Source of the DNA: Pseudomonas paraglycinae
GTDB taxonomy: Bacteria > Pseudomonadota > Gammaproteobacteria > Pseudomonadales > Pseudomonadaceae
Direction of reading: 5' to 3'
Assembly (NCBI RefSeq): GCF_021601625.1
Contig: NZ_BQHR01000010.1
Coordinates: forward strand, 124,001 to 188,000
Length of the DNA: 64,000 nucleotides
Shown: positions 48,539 through 58,569 of the stretch, piece by piece
Numbering within the stretch: the stretch's first letter is position 1
Layout: every line of letters begins with the position of its first letter
Made by a program: the position numbers and the translations under genes
Notes under the pieces: model-generated
Databases searched by the model: none
The model's input: only the letters and a program-made list of their open reading frames with translations
What the model was told of the DNA's origin: nothing

Positions 48539-49096
48539 ATGCCACGCTGCTTTTGGTGCAACGAAGATCCGCTGTACATGGCTTACCACGATCAGGAGTG
48601 GGGCACGCCGCTACGCGATGCGCAGGGTTTGTTCGAGTTGCTTTTGCTCGAAGGGTTCCAGGCCGGGCTTTCGTGGATCACCGTACTGCGTAAACGCGAG
48701 CGGTATCGCGAGGTGTTGTTCGGCTTCGACGTACAGCGCGTGGCGCAGATGAGCGACGCGGAAATCGACGAATTGATGCTCGATCCGGGGATCATCCGCA
48801 ACCGCCTCAAGCTCAACGCCGCGCGGCGCAACGCCCAGGCCTGGCTGGCGCTGGAGGATCCGGTGGCCTTCCTCTGGTCGTTTGTGGATAACCGCCCGGT
48901 GATCAATCATTTCAAGGATCGCAGCGAAGTCCCGGCGATCACCCCGCAGGCCGTGGCCATGAGCAAAGGCCTGAAAAAGGCCGGTTTCACCTTTGTCGGT
49001 CCGACCATCTGCTACGCGCTGATGCAGGCCTCGGGCATGGTCATGGATCACACCCAGGACTGCGACCGCTACGCGCAGCTCGTCAACGCCGGTTAG
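48539..49096 (+). CDS. tag: DNA-3-methyladenine glycosylase I
   Basis: 185 aa from the ATG at 48539 with GGAG just upstream, starting [20 protein letters not shown]. Zinc ligands Cys4 and His17 and the catalytic Glu38 ([12 protein letters not shown]) are at the positions known for E. coli Tag. The C-terminal zinc site is DHTQDC. It excises 3-methyladenine. A much longer in-frame open frame upstream overlaps glyQ antisense and is rejected. It is divergent from glyQ. An exact DnaA box lies inside it at 48883. Confidence 0.95.
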   Translation: MPRCFWCNEDPLYMAYHDQEWGTPLRDAQGLFELLLLEGFQAGLSWITVLRKRERYREVLFGFDVQRVAQMSDAEIDELMLDPGIIRNRLKLNAARRNAQAWLALEDPVAFLWSFVDNRPVINHFKDRSEVPAITPQAVAMSKGLKKAGFTFVGPTICYALMQASGMVMDHTQDCDRYAQLVNAG

Positions 49097-49136
49097 AATG
49101 GCCGCCTCGCGCACAGCACAAGATCAGGAGTGACCT

Positions 49137-50024
49137 GTGGAAAAGTTTAAAGGCGCCATGCTGGTTGGCGCTCTGCGGCTGTTTGCCCTGCTTCCGTGGC
49201 GGGCCGTGCAGGCCGTGGGTTCGGCGATCGGCTGGATCATGTGGAAAACCCCCAACCGTTCCCGCGATGTGGTGCGGATCAACCTCGCCAAATGTTTTCC
49301 ACAGATGGACCCGGCCGAACGCGAGCGTCTGGTCGGCCAGACCCTGAAAGACATCGGCAAGTCCCTGACCGAAAGCGCCTGCGCCTGGATCTGGCCGGCC
49401 CAGCGTTCCATCGACCTGGTGCGCGAAGTCGAAGGGCTCGAAGTGCTGAAAGAAGCGCTGGCCTCGGGCAAGGGCGTGGTCGGCATCACCAGCCACCTGG
49501 GCAACTGGGAGGTGCTCAACCACTTCTATTGCAGCCAGTGCAAACCGATCATTTTCTACCGGCCGCCGAAGCTCAAGGCTGTGGACGAATTGCTGCGCAA
49601 ACAACGCGTGCAACTGGGCAACAAGGTCGCTGCGTCGACCAAGGAAGGCATCCTCAGTGTCATCAAGGAAGTGCGCAAGGGTGGTCAGGTGGGGATTCCC
49701 GCGGACCCGGAACCGGCCGAATCCGCCGGGATCTTCGTGCCGTTCTTCGCTACTCAGGCCCTGACCAGCAAGTTCGTACCGAACATGCTCGCCGGTGGCA
49801 AAGCGGTTGGGGTGTTCCTGCATGCCCTGCGGTTGCCGGACGGTTCCGGCTATAAGGTGATCCTCGAAGCGGCGCCGGAAGCGATGTACAGCACCGACAC
49901 TGAAACCTCCTGCGCGGCGATGAGTAAAGTCGTCGAGCGTTATGTGGCGGCTTATCCGAGCCAGTACATGTGGAGCATGAAGCGCTTCAAGAAGCGTCCG
50001 CCGGGCGAAGCGCGCTGGTACTGA
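49137..50024 (+). CDS. htrB: Lipid A secondary (lauroyl-type) acyltransferase
   Basis: 295 aa, GTG start with AGGAG 6 bp upstream. LpxL/HtrB family: an N-terminal membrane segment (about residues 7-25), catalytic H-x4-E in TSHLGNWEVLNHF, and the YRPPK substrate stretch. It adds a secondary acyl chain to lipid A at the inner membrane. The position next to trkA matches one of two htrB paralogues in P. aeruginosa as I recall. It converges with the TPR gene across a palindromic DnaA-box pair. Confidence 0.88.
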   Translation: MEKFKGAMLVGALRLFALLPWRAVQAVGSAIGWIMWKTPNRSRDVVRINLAKCFPQMDPAERERLVGQTLKDIGKSLTESACAWIWPAQRSIDLVREVEGLEVLKEALASGKGVVGITSHLGNWEVLNHFYCSQCKPIIFYRPPKLKAVDELLRKQRVQLGNKVAASTKEGILSVIKEVRKGGQVGIPADPEPAESAGIFVPFFATQALTSKFVPNMLAGGKAVGVFLHALRLPDGSGYKVILEAAPEAMYSTDTETSCAAMSKVVERYVAAYPSQYMWSMKRFKKRPPGEARWY

Positions 50025-50039
50025 TCGGCAATGTGCGTT

Positions 50040-50071
50040 TGTGGATAACCTGACCAAACGGGTTATCCACA
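50040..50071. repeat. Perfect inverted pair of DnaA boxes
   Basis: TGTGGATAACC (50040-50050), ten bases, then GGTTATCCACA (50061-50071): two exact DnaA boxes facing each other with 11-bp perfect arms. It lies in the 51-bp gap between the convergent htrB and TPR genes. As RNA it would fold into a hairpin, but there is no T-run. It is a candidate DnaA-titration site and/or shared transcript end. Confidence 0.8.
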
Positions 50072-50075
50072 GCCG

Positions 50076-50390
50076 TCACGGCTTCTGCCGTTCGAGCTTC
50101 TTCAGAAACACCGTCATTTCCTTCTCGGCCTGCTTGTCGCCATGGGCCCGGGCCGCTTCCAGCCCCTGCTCCCACGCATGACGCGCAGCCGCCATGTCAC
50201 CCAGCGCCACTTGCGCCTTGCCCAACAATTTCCACGCCGCCGAGTATTTCGGATCGAAGCCGACGCAACGCTGGAAATGCTCGGCTGCCTTCGCATTCTC
50301 CCCCAGATCCAGATAACTCTTGCCGAGGCCGAAGCGCAGCAGCGAGTTATCCACACCCTTGGCGAGCATTTTTTCCAGGGATTCGATCAT
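50076..50390 (-). CDS. Small tetratricopeptide-repeat protein
   Basis: 104 aa. It is made almost entirely of helical TPR-like repeats (SLLRFGLGKSYLDLGENAKA; AAWKLLGKAQVALGDMAAAR). It has no signal peptide. TPR proteins mediate protein contacts, and the partner is not evident. It lies between trkA and htrB, an arrangement conserved in the genus, 20 bp downstream of trkA. An exact DnaA box is inside (50347-50355). Confidence 0.85.
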   Translation of the reverse strand: MIESLEKMLAKGVDNSLLRFGLGKSYLDLGENAKAAEHFQRCVGFDPKYSAAWKLLGKAQVALGDMAAARHAWEQGLEAARAHGDKQAEKEMTVFLKKLERQKP

Positions 50391-50410
50391 CGGTCTCGCC
50401 TCTTGGTCGG

Positions 50411-51787
50411 TCAGAAGAAACTCAGTCCTACGTGGAACAGCTTCTCCACATCGCGAATATGCTTTTTATCCACAAGGAACAGGATCACATGGTCGCCCGC
50501 TGCGATCACCGTGTCGTCATGAGCGATGATCACTTCTTCATCGCGAATGATCGCGCCGATGGTGGTCCCCGGCGGCAGCGCGATGTTTTCGATGGCCTTG
50601 CCGATGACTTTGCTCGACTTCGAATCGCCATGGGCCACCGCTTCGATGGCCTCTGCCGCGCCCCGACGCAATGAGTGCACGCTGACGATATCGCCGCGCC
50701 GCACGTGGGCCAGCAAGGTGCCGATAGTCGCCAGTTGCGGGCTGATGGCGATGTCGATGTCGCCGCCCTGGATCAGGTCGACGTACGCCGGGTTGTTGAT
50801 GATCGTCATCACCTTCTTCGCGCCCAGACGTTTGGCCAGCAGCGACGACATGATGTTGGCTTCGTCATCGTTGGTCAGGGCAAGGAAGATGTCCGCGTCG
50901 GCAATATTCTCTTCCAGCAGCAGGTCGCGATCCGACGCGCTGCCCTGCAGCACCACGGTGCTGTCGAGTGTGTCGGAGAGATAACGGCAGCGCGCCGGGT
51001 TCATCTCGATGATCTTCACCTGGTAGCGGCTTTCGATGGCCTCGGCCAGCCGCTCGCCGATCTGCCCGCCACCGGCGATGACGATGCGCTTGTAGCTTTC
51101 GTCTAGACGGCGCATTTCGCTCATCACTGCGCGAATGTTCGCACGGGCGGCGATGAAGAAGACTTCGTCGTCGGCCTCGATCACGGTATCGCCCTGGGGA
51201 AGAATCGGTCGGTCACGACGGAAAATCGCGGCCACTCGGGTTTCCACATTCGGCATGTGTTCTCGCAACTGGCGCAGTTGCTGACCCACCAGCGGCCCGC
51301 CGTAGTAGGCGCGCACCGCGACGAGTTGCGCCTGGCCTTCGGCGAAATCGATCACCTGCAAGGCGCCGGGATGCTGGATCAGACGCTTGATGTAGTTGGT
51401 GACCACCTGCTCGGGACTGATCAGCACATCGACCGGAATCGCCTCGTTCTGGAACAGTTGCTCTTCGCGAGTCAGGTACGACGCTTCGCGCACCCGGGCA
51501 ATCTTGGTCGGGGTGTGGAACAGGGTGTGAGCGACCTGGCAGGCGACCATGTTGGTCTCGTCGCTGTTGGTCACCGCGACTAGCATGTCGGCGTCGTCGG
51601 CACCGGCCTGACGCAGAATGTTCGGCAACGAGCCACGGCCCTGTACTGTGCGGATGTCGAGGCGATCGCCAAGATCGCGCAGACGGTCGCCGTCAGTGTC
51701 GACCACCGTGATGTCGTTGGCCTCGCTGGCCAGATGTTCAGCCAGCGAACCGCCGACCTGTCCCGCACCGAGGATGATGATTTTCAT
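50411..51787 (-). CDS. trkA: Trk potassium uptake system, NAD-binding regulatory subunit TrkA
   Basis: 458 aa. Two tandem RCK units, each with a Rossmann NAD-binding fold ([39 protein letters not shown]) and an RCK-C domain. It is cytoplasmic and gates TrkH/TrkG potassium transporters encoded elsewhere. It lies 22 bp downstream of rsmB. An exact DnaA box is in the 3' end (50466-50474). Confidence 0.96.
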   Translation of the reverse strand: MKIIILGAGQVGGSLAEHLASEANDITVVDTDGDRLRDLGDRLDIRTVQGRGSLPNILRQAGADDADMLVAVTNSDETNMVACQVAHTLFHTPTKIARVREASYLTREEQLFQNEAIPVDVLISPEQVVTNYIKRLIQHPGALQVIDFAEGQAQLVAVRAYYGGPLVGQQLRQLREHMPNVETRVAAIFRRDRPILPQGDTVIEADDEVFFIAARANIRAVMSEMRRLDESYKRIVIAGGGQIGERLAEAIESRYQVKIIEMNPARCRYLSDTLDSTVVLQGSASDRDLLLEENIADADIFLALTNDDEANIMSSLLAKRLGAKKVMTIINNPAYVDLIQGGDIDIAISPQLATIGTLLAHVRRGDIVSVHSLRRGAAEAIEAVAHGDSKSSKVIGKAIENIALPPGTTIGAIIRDEEVIIAHDDTVIAAGDHVILFLVDKKHIRDVEKLFHVGLSFF

Positions 51788-51809
51788 CCAGTCACTCCAT
51801 TGAATCCGT

Positions 51810-53120
51810 TTAGCCGCGCGCGGCAGCGATCTTGATCAGCTTGGCGTAGTAGAACCCGTCATGCCCGCCCTGCTGGGCCAGCAGTTGGCGACCATGGGGC
51901 TGCTTGATCCCGGCGGTGGTGGCCAGATCCAGCTCCCGGGCACCCGGTGTGCGCTCAAGGAACGCGGCGATCACTTCGGTGTTCTCGGTCGGCAAGGTCG
52001 AGCAGGTGGCGTAAAGCAGGATGCCGCCCACTTCGAGGGTTTTCCACATCGCGTCGAGCAACTCGCCTTGCAGTTGCGCGAGGGCGGCAATGTCGTCGGC
52101 CTGACGGGTCAGCTTGATGTCCGGATGGCGGCGGATCACGCCGGTGGCCGAGCACGGCGCGTCGAGCAGGATGCGCTGGAACGGTTTGCCGTCCCACCAG
52201 GCTGCCGTGTCGCGACCGTCGGCGGCGATCAGTTCGGCGTTCAGACCGAGGCGCTCGAGGTTTTCCTTCACTCGCACCAGCCGCTTGGCTTCCAGATCCA
52301 CCGCCACCACGCCGGCCAGTGCCGGTTCGGCTTCGAGGATGTGGCACGTCTTGCCGCCCGGCGCGCAGCAGGCGTCCAGCACTCGCTGGCCCGGCGCGAG
52401 GTCGAGCAGGTCGGCGGCCAGCTGCGCGGCCTCGTCCTGCACGCTGATCCAGCCTTCGGCGAAGCCAGGCAGGCTGCGCACGTCGGCAGCGGCCTCCAGC
52501 ACGATGCCGTCGCGGCTGAAGGTGCACGGCTGCGCGGCGATACCCGCTTCAGTCAGCAGACCAAGGTAGGCGTCACGGCTGTGATGACGGCGGTTGACCC
52601 GCAGGATCATCGGCGGATGCGCGTTGTTGGCCTCGCAAATCGCTTCCCATTGCTCAGGCCAGAAGGCCTTGAGGGATTTTTGCAGCCAGCGCGGGTGGGC
52701 GGTACGCACCACCGGATCGCGCTCCAGTTCGGCGAAGATCGCCTCATGTTCGCGCTGGGCATTGCGCAGTACGGCATTGAGCAGACCTTTGGCCCACGGC
52801 TTTTTCAGCTTGTCGGCGCAACCGACGGTTTCGCCTATGGCGGCGTGTGGCGGGACGCGGGTGTAGAGCAGTTGATAGAGACCGACCAGCAACAAAGCCT
52901 CGACATCGGCGTCCGCTGCCTTGAACGGTTTCTGCAGCAGTTTTTCCGCCAGCGCCGACAAGCGTGGCTGCCAACGGGCGGTGCCGAACGCCAGGTCCTG
53001 GGTGAAACCGCGATCGCGATCCTCGACCTTGTCCAGTTGCGTCGGCAGGGAGCTGTTGAGCGAAGCCTTGCCGCTGAGGACAGCAGCGAGTGCCTTGGCG
53101 GCGGCCATACGCGGGTTCAT
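51810..53120 (-). CDS. rsmB: 16S rRNA m5C967 methyltransferase
   Basis: 436 aa. An N-terminal NusB-like RNA-binding domain is followed by a SAM methyltransferase domain. Two cysteines are in [20 protein letters not shown] and [12 protein letters not shown]; in the family the latter is the nucleophile and the former releases product. The SAM motif is [14 protein letters not shown]. It overlaps fmt by 4 bp (fmt-rsmB-trkA order). Confidence 0.96.
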   Translation of the reverse strand: MNPRMAAAKALAAVLSGKASLNSSLPTQLDKVEDRDRGFTQDLAFGTARWQPRLSALAEKLLQKPFKAADADVEALLLVGLYQLLYTRVPPHAAIGETVGCADKLKKPWAKGLLNAVLRNAQREHEAIFAELERDPVVRTAHPRWLQKSLKAFWPEQWEAICEANNAHPPMILRVNRRHHSRDAYLGLLTEAGIAAQPCTFSRDGIVLEAAADVRSLPGFAEGWISVQDEAAQLAADLLDLAPGQRVLDACCAPGGKTCHILEAEPALAGVVAVDLEAKRLVRVKENLERLGLNAELIAADGRDTAAWWDGKPFQRILLDAPCSATGVIRRHPDIKLTRQADDIAALAQLQGELLDAMWKTLEVGGILLYATCSTLPTENTEVIAAFLERTPGARELDLATTAGIKQPHGRQLLAQQGGHDGFYYAKLIKIAAARG

Positions 53121-54076
53121 TGCGCATCCACCGCTGTACCCAGTACGGTGCCGGTGGCGAATTTCTCACGACGGCTGTTGAACAGATCGCTGAAGTTCAG
53201 CGCCTTGCCGCCGGGCAATTGCAGGCGGGTCAGACACAGCGCCTGTTCGCCACAGGCGACGAGCAGACCGTCCTTGCTGGCGCCGAGAATCGTGCCCGGT
53301 GCGCCTTTGCCTTCGGCCAGGGTCGCCGCCAGCACTTTCAGCGCTTCGCCGTTGAGCGTGCTGTGGGTGATCGGCCATGGATTGAAGGCGCGGACCAGAC
53401 GCTCCAGCTCAACGGCCGGGCGGCTCCAGTCGATGCGCGCTTCGTCCTTGTTCAGTTTGTGCGCGTAGGTGGCGAGCTCGTCGTTCTGCACTTCGCCTTT
53501 CAGGGTGCCAGCGGCCAGACCGGAAATCGCTTGTACGACGGCTGGCGGGCCCATCTCGGCGAGGCGGTCGTGAAGGCTGCCGCCAGTGTCTTCGGCGCTG
53601 ATCGGGGTCACGACTTTGAGCAGCATCGGCCCGGTATCGAGGCCGGCTTCCATGCGCATCACGGTCACGCCGCTCTCGGCATCGCCCGCTTCCACGGCGC
53701 GCTGGATCGGCGCCGCACCGCGCCAGCGTGGCAGCAGCGAGGCGTGACTGTTGATGCAGCCCAGACGCGGAATATCCAGCACCGCTTGCGGCAGGATCAG
53801 GCCGTAGGCCACCACCACCATCAAATCCGGTTTCAGCGCAGCGAGCTCGGCCTGAGCGTCAGCGTTGCGCAGGGTCGGCGGCTGCAACACCTGGATATTG
53901 TTTTCCAGGGCGAGCTGTTTGACCGGGCTCGGCATCAGTTTTTGCCCACGACCGGCCGGGCGATCCGGTTGGGTGTAGACCGCAACGATCTCGTAAGGGC
54001 TGTCCAGCAGGGCCTTGAGGTGTTCGGCGGCGAATTCCGGGGTGCCGGCAAAAACGATGCGCAGTGGCTCAGTCAT
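53117..54076 (-). CDS. fmt: Methionyl-tRNA formyltransferase
   Basis: 319 aa. The formyl-folate domain has the SLLP signature in [17 protein letters not shown] and the [13 protein letters not shown] strand. It starts [20 protein letters not shown]. It formylates initiator Met-tRNA, and the formyl group is later removed by Def, encoded just upstream. A hairpin separates def and fmt. Confidence 0.97.
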   Translation of the reverse strand: MTEPLRIVFAGTPEFAAEHLKALLDSPYEIVAVYTQPDRPAGRGQKLMPSPVKQLALENNIQVLQPPTLRNADAQAELAALKPDLMVVVAYGLILPQAVLDIPRLGCINSHASLLPRWRGAAPIQRAVEAGDAESGVTVMRMEAGLDTGPMLLKVVTPISAEDTGGSLHDRLAEMGPPAVVQAISGLAAGTLKGEVQNDELATYAHKLNKDEARIDWSRPAVELERLVRAFNPWPITHSTLNGEALKVLAATLAEGKGAPGTILGASKDGLLVACGEQALCLTRLQLPGGKALNFSDLFNSRREKFATGTVLGTAVDAQ

Positions 54077-54097
54077 GGGGGAGTCTCATAAAAAGAA

Positions 54098-54121
54098 AAA
54101 GGCTTGCCGCAGCAAGCCTTT
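54098..54121 (-). terminator. Hairpin with T-run between def and fmt
   Basis: Minus-strand arms AAAGGCTTGC and GCAAGCCTTT, followed by TTCTTTTT. It has the form of a terminator or attenuator inside the def-fmt-rsmB-trkA row, so fmt may be partly read through or have its own promoter. Confidence 0.7.
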
Positions 54122-54132
54122 GGAGAGGGGCA

Positions 54133-54639
54133 TCAAGCGTTCTGGCGGTGCTGCTTTTCCAGTTTCTTCTTGATCCGGTCGCGTTTGAGCGTGGACAGGT
54201 AATCGACGAACAACTTGCCGTTGAGGTGGTCGCATTCGTGCTGGATGCACACCGCGAGCAGGCCTTCGGCGATCAGTTCGTAAGGCTTGCCGTCGCGGTC
54301 CAGAGCCTTGATCTTGACCTTCTGCGGGCGGTCGACGTTTTCGTAGAAACCCGGCACCGAGAGGCAGCCTTCCTGGTATTGCTCCATTTCTTCGGTCAGC
54401 GATTCGAACTCGGGGTTGATGAACACCCGCGGTTCTGTGCGGTCTTCGGAAAGGTCCATCACGACGATACGTTTGTGCACGTTGACCTGGGTCGCGGCAA
54501 GGCCGATGCCCGGCGCTTCATACATTGTTTCAAACATGTCATCGACCAGCTGACGCACTTCGTCGTCCACTACAGCCACAGGTTTGGCGATAGTGCGCAG
54601 ACGCGGGTCCGGAAATTCGAGGATGTTCAAAATGGCCAT
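54133..54639 (-). CDS. def: Peptide deformylase
   Basis: 168 aa from the ATG at 54639 ([15 protein letters not shown]); the open frame reaches 40 codons further but without support. Metal site: Cys92 in EGCLSVPG, and His134 and His138 with catalytic Glu135 in [18 protein letters not shown] is motif 1. It removes the N-formyl group from nascent proteins. It is divergent from the LysM gene. Confidence 0.97.
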   Translation of the reverse strand: MAILNILEFPDPRLRTIAKPVAVVDDEVRQLVDDMFETMYEAPGIGLAATQVNVHKRIVVMDLSEDRTEPRVFINPEFESLTEEMEQYQEGCLSVPGFYENVDRPQKVKIKALDRDGKPYELIAEGLLAVCIQHECDHLNGKLFVDYLSTLKRDRIKKKLEKQHRQNA

Positions 54640-54808
54640 AAGCTTGATTGCTGCACGTGTGAGGTAAAGTCGGGCGATGGCCTGGCGGGTCCGAAGATGC
54701 AGGCTACCGTTGTGAAACGTAGCTCCTTGATTTTCAGCATAGAGCAGGGAGCGAGCCACGGGGGCTCTGGCGTTTCACGCGAACGCACATAATAAAGGGA
54801 TTCACCGC

Positions 54809-55834
54809 ATGAGGAAATCACTACTCGCCCTGCTGTTTCTGGCCTCGGCCGGCGCCGCGCACGGGCAAGTGCAACTCAAGGAAGGTTTTCCACAGCAATA
54901 CACGGTGGTTTCGGGAGATACGCTCTGGGACATCTCCGGTAAATATTTGCGCGAACCCTGGCAGTGGCCGCAGCTGTGGCGGGCCAATCCGCAGATCGAA
55001 AACCCCAACCTGATCTACCCCGGCGACACGCTGACGCTCAGTTACGTCAACGGCCAGCCGCGCCTGACCGTCAATCGCGGTGAGTCGCGCGGCACCATCA
55101 AGTTGTCGCCACGCATCCGCACCAGCCCGGTAGCAGAGGCGATTCCGAGCATTCCGCTCAAATCCATCAACAGCTTTCTGCTGAGCAACCGCATCGTCGA
55201 CAAGGTCGAGGACTTCGACAAGGCGCCGTACATCGTCGCCGGCGATGCCGAACGGGTGCTCAGCGGCACCGGTGACCGGATCTTCGCCCGTGGCCATTTC
55301 GATCCTAACCAGCCGGTCTACGGCATCTTCCGCCAGGGCAAGGTCTACACCGATCCGCAGAGCAAGGAGTTTCTGGGGATCAACGCCGACGACATCGGCG
55401 GCGGTGAGATCGTCGCCACCGAAGGCGACGTCGCCACCCTCGCCCTGCAACGCACGACCCAGGAAGTGCGCCTGGGCGACCGCTTGTTCAGCGGCGAAGA
55501 GCGTTCGATCAACTCGACCTTCATGCCCAGCGCTCCCACCACCGACATCAACGGCCTGATCATCGATGTGCCGCGCGGCGTCACGCAGATCGGTGCGATG
55601 GACGTGGTGACCCTGAACAAGGGCAAACGCGACGGCCTGGCCGAGGGCAACGTGCTGGTGGTGATGAAAACCGGGGAAACCGTGCGTGACCGAATCACTG
55701 GCCAGCCACTGAAAATTCCCGATGAACGCGCCGGATTGCTGATGGTGTTCCGCACCTACGACAAACTCAGTTACGGCCTCGTGCTGAACGCATCGCGCTC
55801 GCTGGCGGTGCTGGACAAGGTGCGAAATCCTTAG
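54809..55834 (+). CDS. LysM-domain envelope protein
   Basis: 341 aa. The signal peptide is MRKSLLALLFLASAGAAHG, with cleavage near residue 19-20. A LysM peptidoglycan-binding domain follows (YTVVSGDTLWDISGKYLREP, about residues 31-80), then a long domain of unknown function. It is probably periplasmic and wall-bound. It is divergent from def and upstream of dprA, a genus-conserved position. Confidence 0.88.
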   Translation: MRKSLLALLFLASAGAAHGQVQLKEGFPQQYTVVSGDTLWDISGKYLREPWQWPQLWRANPQIENPNLIYPGDTLTLSYVNGQPRLTVNRGESRGTIKLSPRIRTSPVAEAIPSIPLKSINSFLLSNRIVDKVEDFDKAPYIVAGDAERVLSGTGDRIFARGHFDPNQPVYGIFRQGKVYTDPQSKEFLGINADDIGGGEIVATEGDVATLALQRTTQEVRLGDRLFSGEERSINSTFMPSAPTTDINGLIIDVPRGVTQIGAMDVVTLNKGKRDGLAEGNVLVVMKTGETVRDRITGQPLKIPDERAGLLMVFRTYDKLSYGLVLNASRSLAVLDKVRNP

Positions 55835-55913
55835 CTGGCTTCACAAGTTACCAACAGAGTTATCCACAGCTTGTTCCGAAAGGTTCGGGCCTTATAACGA
55901 TCAAGGATGATCC

Positions 55914-57014
55914 ATGATGATGCCTGTCTCTCCATCGGTTTCCCCGGCGGAACTGGAAGCGCGCCTGCGCCTGCACCGCTTGCCGGAAATCGGTCCCAAG
56001 CGTTTCACCAAACTGTTCGAAGCCTTCGGCTGTGCCTCAAAGGCTATCAGCGCTCCCGCCAGCGCCTGGCGCTCGCTGGGCTTGCCGGCGGCTTGCGCCG
56101 AGGCCCGACGCTGCCCTGGAGTTCGTGATGGCGCCAGCCACGCATTGCGCTGGCTAGAGCGTCCGGATCAACATTTGCTGATGTGGGATCACCCGGATTA
56201 TCCGGCCTTGCTGGCGCAGATTCCCGACCCGCCGCCCTTGCTGTTCGTCGCTGGCGACCCACGGATTCTGGAAAAACCGCAACTGGCGATGGTCGGCAGT
56301 CGCCGCGCTTCCCGCCCGGGTATGGACACTGCCGCTGCGTTTTCCCGCAGCCTCGCGGGGGCCGGATTTGTCATCACCAGTGGCTTGGCGCTGGGCATCG
56401 ATGCCGCCGCGCATCAAGCTGCTGTCGACGTCGGCGGGCAAACGGTTGGCGTGCTCGGTACCGGTCTGGAAAACTTTTATCCACAGCGCAACCGGCGGCT
56501 GGCGGACGCGATGATTGCGTCTGGCAGTGCGGTGCTTTCGGAGTTTCCTCTGGACACCGGGCCAACGGCGAGCAACTTCCCCAGGCGCAACCGGATCATC
56601 AGCGGTTTGTCCCTTGGCGTGCTGGTTGTCGAGGCCAGCGTTGCGAGCGGTTCGTTGATCACTGCGCGGCTGGCGGCGGAACAGGGTCGCGAGGTTTACG
56701 CCATTCCGGGTTCGATTCATCACCCCGGCGCCCGGGGTTGTCATCAGTTGATCCGTGACGGAGCCGTGCTGGTGGAAACTATCGAGCACATTCTCGAAGC
56801 GCTGCGCGGCTGGCAGCACCTGCCGGTATCCACAGCTGCAGCGAATCCGGAGAACCCATTGTTGAGCCTGCTGCTCGCGGCGCCGCACACCAGCGAGGGG
56901 CTGGCCGACAGCAGTGGCTGGGCGCTGCCCAAAGTGCTGGCGGCGCTGACCGAACTGGAGATGGATGGCCGCGCGGTGTGCGAAAACGGCCGCTGGTTTG
57001 CGCGCGTGAGCTAG
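55914..57014 (+). CDS. dprA: DNA-processing protein DprA
   Basis: 366 aa, with three consecutive ATG codons; the first has AAGGA 6-7 bp upstream. It has a Rossmann-like DprA fold with MVGSRRASRPGMDTAAAFSR and the GLALGIDAAAHQAA motif, and a C-terminal winged-helix-like part. It protects incoming single-stranded DNA and loads RecA during transformation. An exact DnaA box lies 46 bp upstream (55860) and another inside the gene (56477). Confidence 0.95.
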   Translation: MMMPVSPSVSPAELEARLRLHRLPEIGPKRFTKLFEAFGCASKAISAPASAWRSLGLPAACAEARRCPGVRDGASHALRWLERPDQHLLMWDHPDYPALLAQIPDPPPLLFVAGDPRILEKPQLAMVGSRRASRPGMDTAAAFSRSLAGAGFVITSGLALGIDAAAHQAAVDVGGQTVGVLGTGLENFYPQRNRRLADAMIASGSAVLSEFPLDTGPTASNFPRRNRIISGLSLGVLVVEASVASGSLITARLAAEQGREVYAIPGSIHHPGARGCHQLIRDGAVLVETIEHILEALRGWQHLPVSTAAANPENPLLSLLLAAPHTSEGLADSSGWALPKVLAALTELEMDGRAVCENGRWFARVS

Positions 57015-57068
57015 GTTTTACATTGAAGATCGGTAAACTGCGCGAAACCTGTTTGCGGAGAGTTTTTC

Positions 57069-57626
57069 ATGGTTAACAGTTGGCGTGTGCAACAAGCCGC
57101 ACGAGAGATTCGCGCCGGGGCGGTGATTGCCTATCCAACCGAAGCCGTCTGGGGGCTGGGGTGCGATCCTTGGAATGAAGAAGCGGTGGATCGCCTGCTG
57201 GCGATCAAGAACCGTTCGGTGGACAAGGGCTTGATCCTGGTCGCCGACAATATTCGTCAGTTCGATTTTCTGTTCGAGGATTTCCCCCAGGACTGGATCG
57301 ACCGCATGGCCAGCACCTGGCCGGGCCCGAACACCTGGCTGGTGCCGCATCAGAACCTGTTGCCGGAGTGGGTGACCGGGGTGCATGACACCGTGGCGCT
57401 GCGGGTCAGCGATCATCCGCAGGTGCGGGATCTGTGCTCGCTGGTCGGGCCGTTGATTTCGACGTCGGCCAATCCACAGGGGCGACCGGCGGCGAAGAGT
57501 CGCTTGCGGGTCGAGCAATATTTCCGAGGTCAGGTCGATCTGGTGCTCGGCGGAGCGCTTGGCGGTCGCAAGAACCCGAGCCTGATTCGGGATCTGGCCA
57601 CCGGCAATATCGTGCGCCCGGCCTGA
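57069..57626 (+). CDS. tsaC: L-threonylcarbamoyladenylate synthase (YrdC type)
   Basis: 185 aa. YrdC fold: [16 protein letters not shown] near residue 21, [12 protein letters not shown], and [12 protein letters not shown]. It makes the threonylcarbamoyl-AMP used for t6A37 of tRNA. In P. aeruginosa this gene is directly followed by qor; here five extra genes intervene. Confidence 0.95.
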   Translation: MVNSWRVQQAAREIRAGAVIAYPTEAVWGLGCDPWNEEAVDRLLAIKNRSVDKGLILVADNIRQFDFLFEDFPQDWIDRMASTWPGPNTWLVPHQNLLPEWVTGVHDTVALRVSDHPQVRDLCSLVGPLISTSANPQGRPAAKSRLRVEQYFRGQVDLVLGGALGGRKNPSLIRDLATGNIVRPA

Positions 57627-57649
57627 TACCACCCTTGGTTGATTTCGTG

Positions 57650-57681
57650 AGTACTCCTCGGCTTTCACGGCGAGGGGTACT
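57650..57681 (+). terminator. Hairpin after tsaC, at the left edge of the accessory cluster
   Basis: Arms AGTACTCCTCG and CGAGGGGTACT (one G-T pair), with a ten-base loop, 24 bp after the tsaC stop. There is no strong T-run, though TTTTTCCTT follows about 15 bp later. It is a likely transcript end. Confidence 0.5.
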
Positions 57682-57897
57682 AAGCGTGCCTGCGATTTTT
57701 CCTTCATTTAGCTGAAGTTATAGCCCCGCGTTTTGTTTGAATTTTTCCTTTCTACGTCAGATGAATCTTTAAGTATTCAATTGTTGTAATTTTTCCGACG
57801 TTATTCTCAGAAGCCACACAGTGGCGATTTTTCTAAAACCATTCATTATTTCAATGCGCTCAGAAAACTTCGAAAAGTTAACGGCTGCGGAGAAGAA
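57682..57897. promoter_or_regulatory. AT-rich leader region of the five-gene cluster
   Basis: About 215 bp that is much richer in A and T than its surroundings (for example GTTTTGTTTGAATTTTTCC and TTGTTGTAATTTTTCC). It has no gene. It must hold the cluster promoter, but I could not single out a convincing -35/-10 pair or a lux-type operator. The composition shift suggests a junction of acquired DNA. Confidence 0.45.
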
Positions 57898-58569
57898 ATG
57901 GATATCAGGGATTCGCAATTAACGGATTATCTGCAGGAGATTCAGGCGACCTTTAAAAGGCGTCATGAAAACTATCGCATCGTCATTCTTGAAGCAGGAT
58001 CAGACACACGAGAGTTTGAACGGTTTGTTTCCCGTCATTTTCGATTGCGATTGCAACACTACATGTTGACACCCAGAGCCAGGTCACTTGAAACACGCCT
58101 GGCGATTATTTCGCGCAGTACCCACTTTCTGTTGTATCAGCACGACAGGCCCACGGCCGTATTGAGAGTGACCCCTGCGCCGTTCGAATGGGCCTCACTG
58201 GCGCAGCAGCAACTGTCTCCCGCCACGACGCTGTCGCGCCATGTCGAGTTCAGTCGCTTGATCAGTCACTCGCAAACTCAGTTCCCCATGTCGATCAACG
58301 GTCTGCTGGCCGCTGCCACGGAATGGGCGGTCACGCGGGGTTATGAGGGCGTTACCGCGCTGTGCCGATCACCGCAGCGGCGACTGTTCCAGCGCTTCGG
58401 CCTGACGCCCATCACCACCGACGCCCTTCGCATCGAACAGCGCCAACGCGGCGATTACTGGCTGCTCTCGGCTCAATGGCAGCAAATCCTCACAGCACTT
58501 CAACAGTCCGCCCACCTGCTCGCCAACCCATTGGAGACCCCCGTTGATGAATACGCCTCTCAGTTTTGA
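57898..58569 (+). CDS. FeeM/autoinducer-synthase-like N-acyltransferase (GNAT superfamily)
   Basis: 223 aa, ATG with GGAG 5 bp upstream. The middle part resembles acyl-ACP-using N-acyl amino acid synthases and LuxI-type enzymes: AVLRVTPAPFEW (the core strand after the substrate loop), HVEFSRLIS (the 'E-x-SRL' strand), then WAVTRGYEGVTALCRSPQRR with LFQRFGLTPI at the end. Such enzymes join a fatty acyl chain from ACP to an amine. It is the first gene of the cluster and overlaps the next by 23 bp. The acceptor and acyl chain cannot be told from sequence, and a plain GNAT is the main alternative. Confidence 0.6.
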   Translation: MDIRDSQLTDYLQEIQATFKRRHENYRIVILEAGSDTREFERFVSRHFRLRLQHYMLTPRARSLETRLAIISRSTHFLLYQHDRPTAVLRVTPAPFEWASLAQQQLSPATTLSRHVEFSRLISHSQTQFPMSINGLLAAATEWAVTRGYEGVTALCRSPQRRLFQRFGLTPITTDALRIEQRQRGDYWLLSAQWQQILTALQQSAHLLANPLETPVDEYASQF

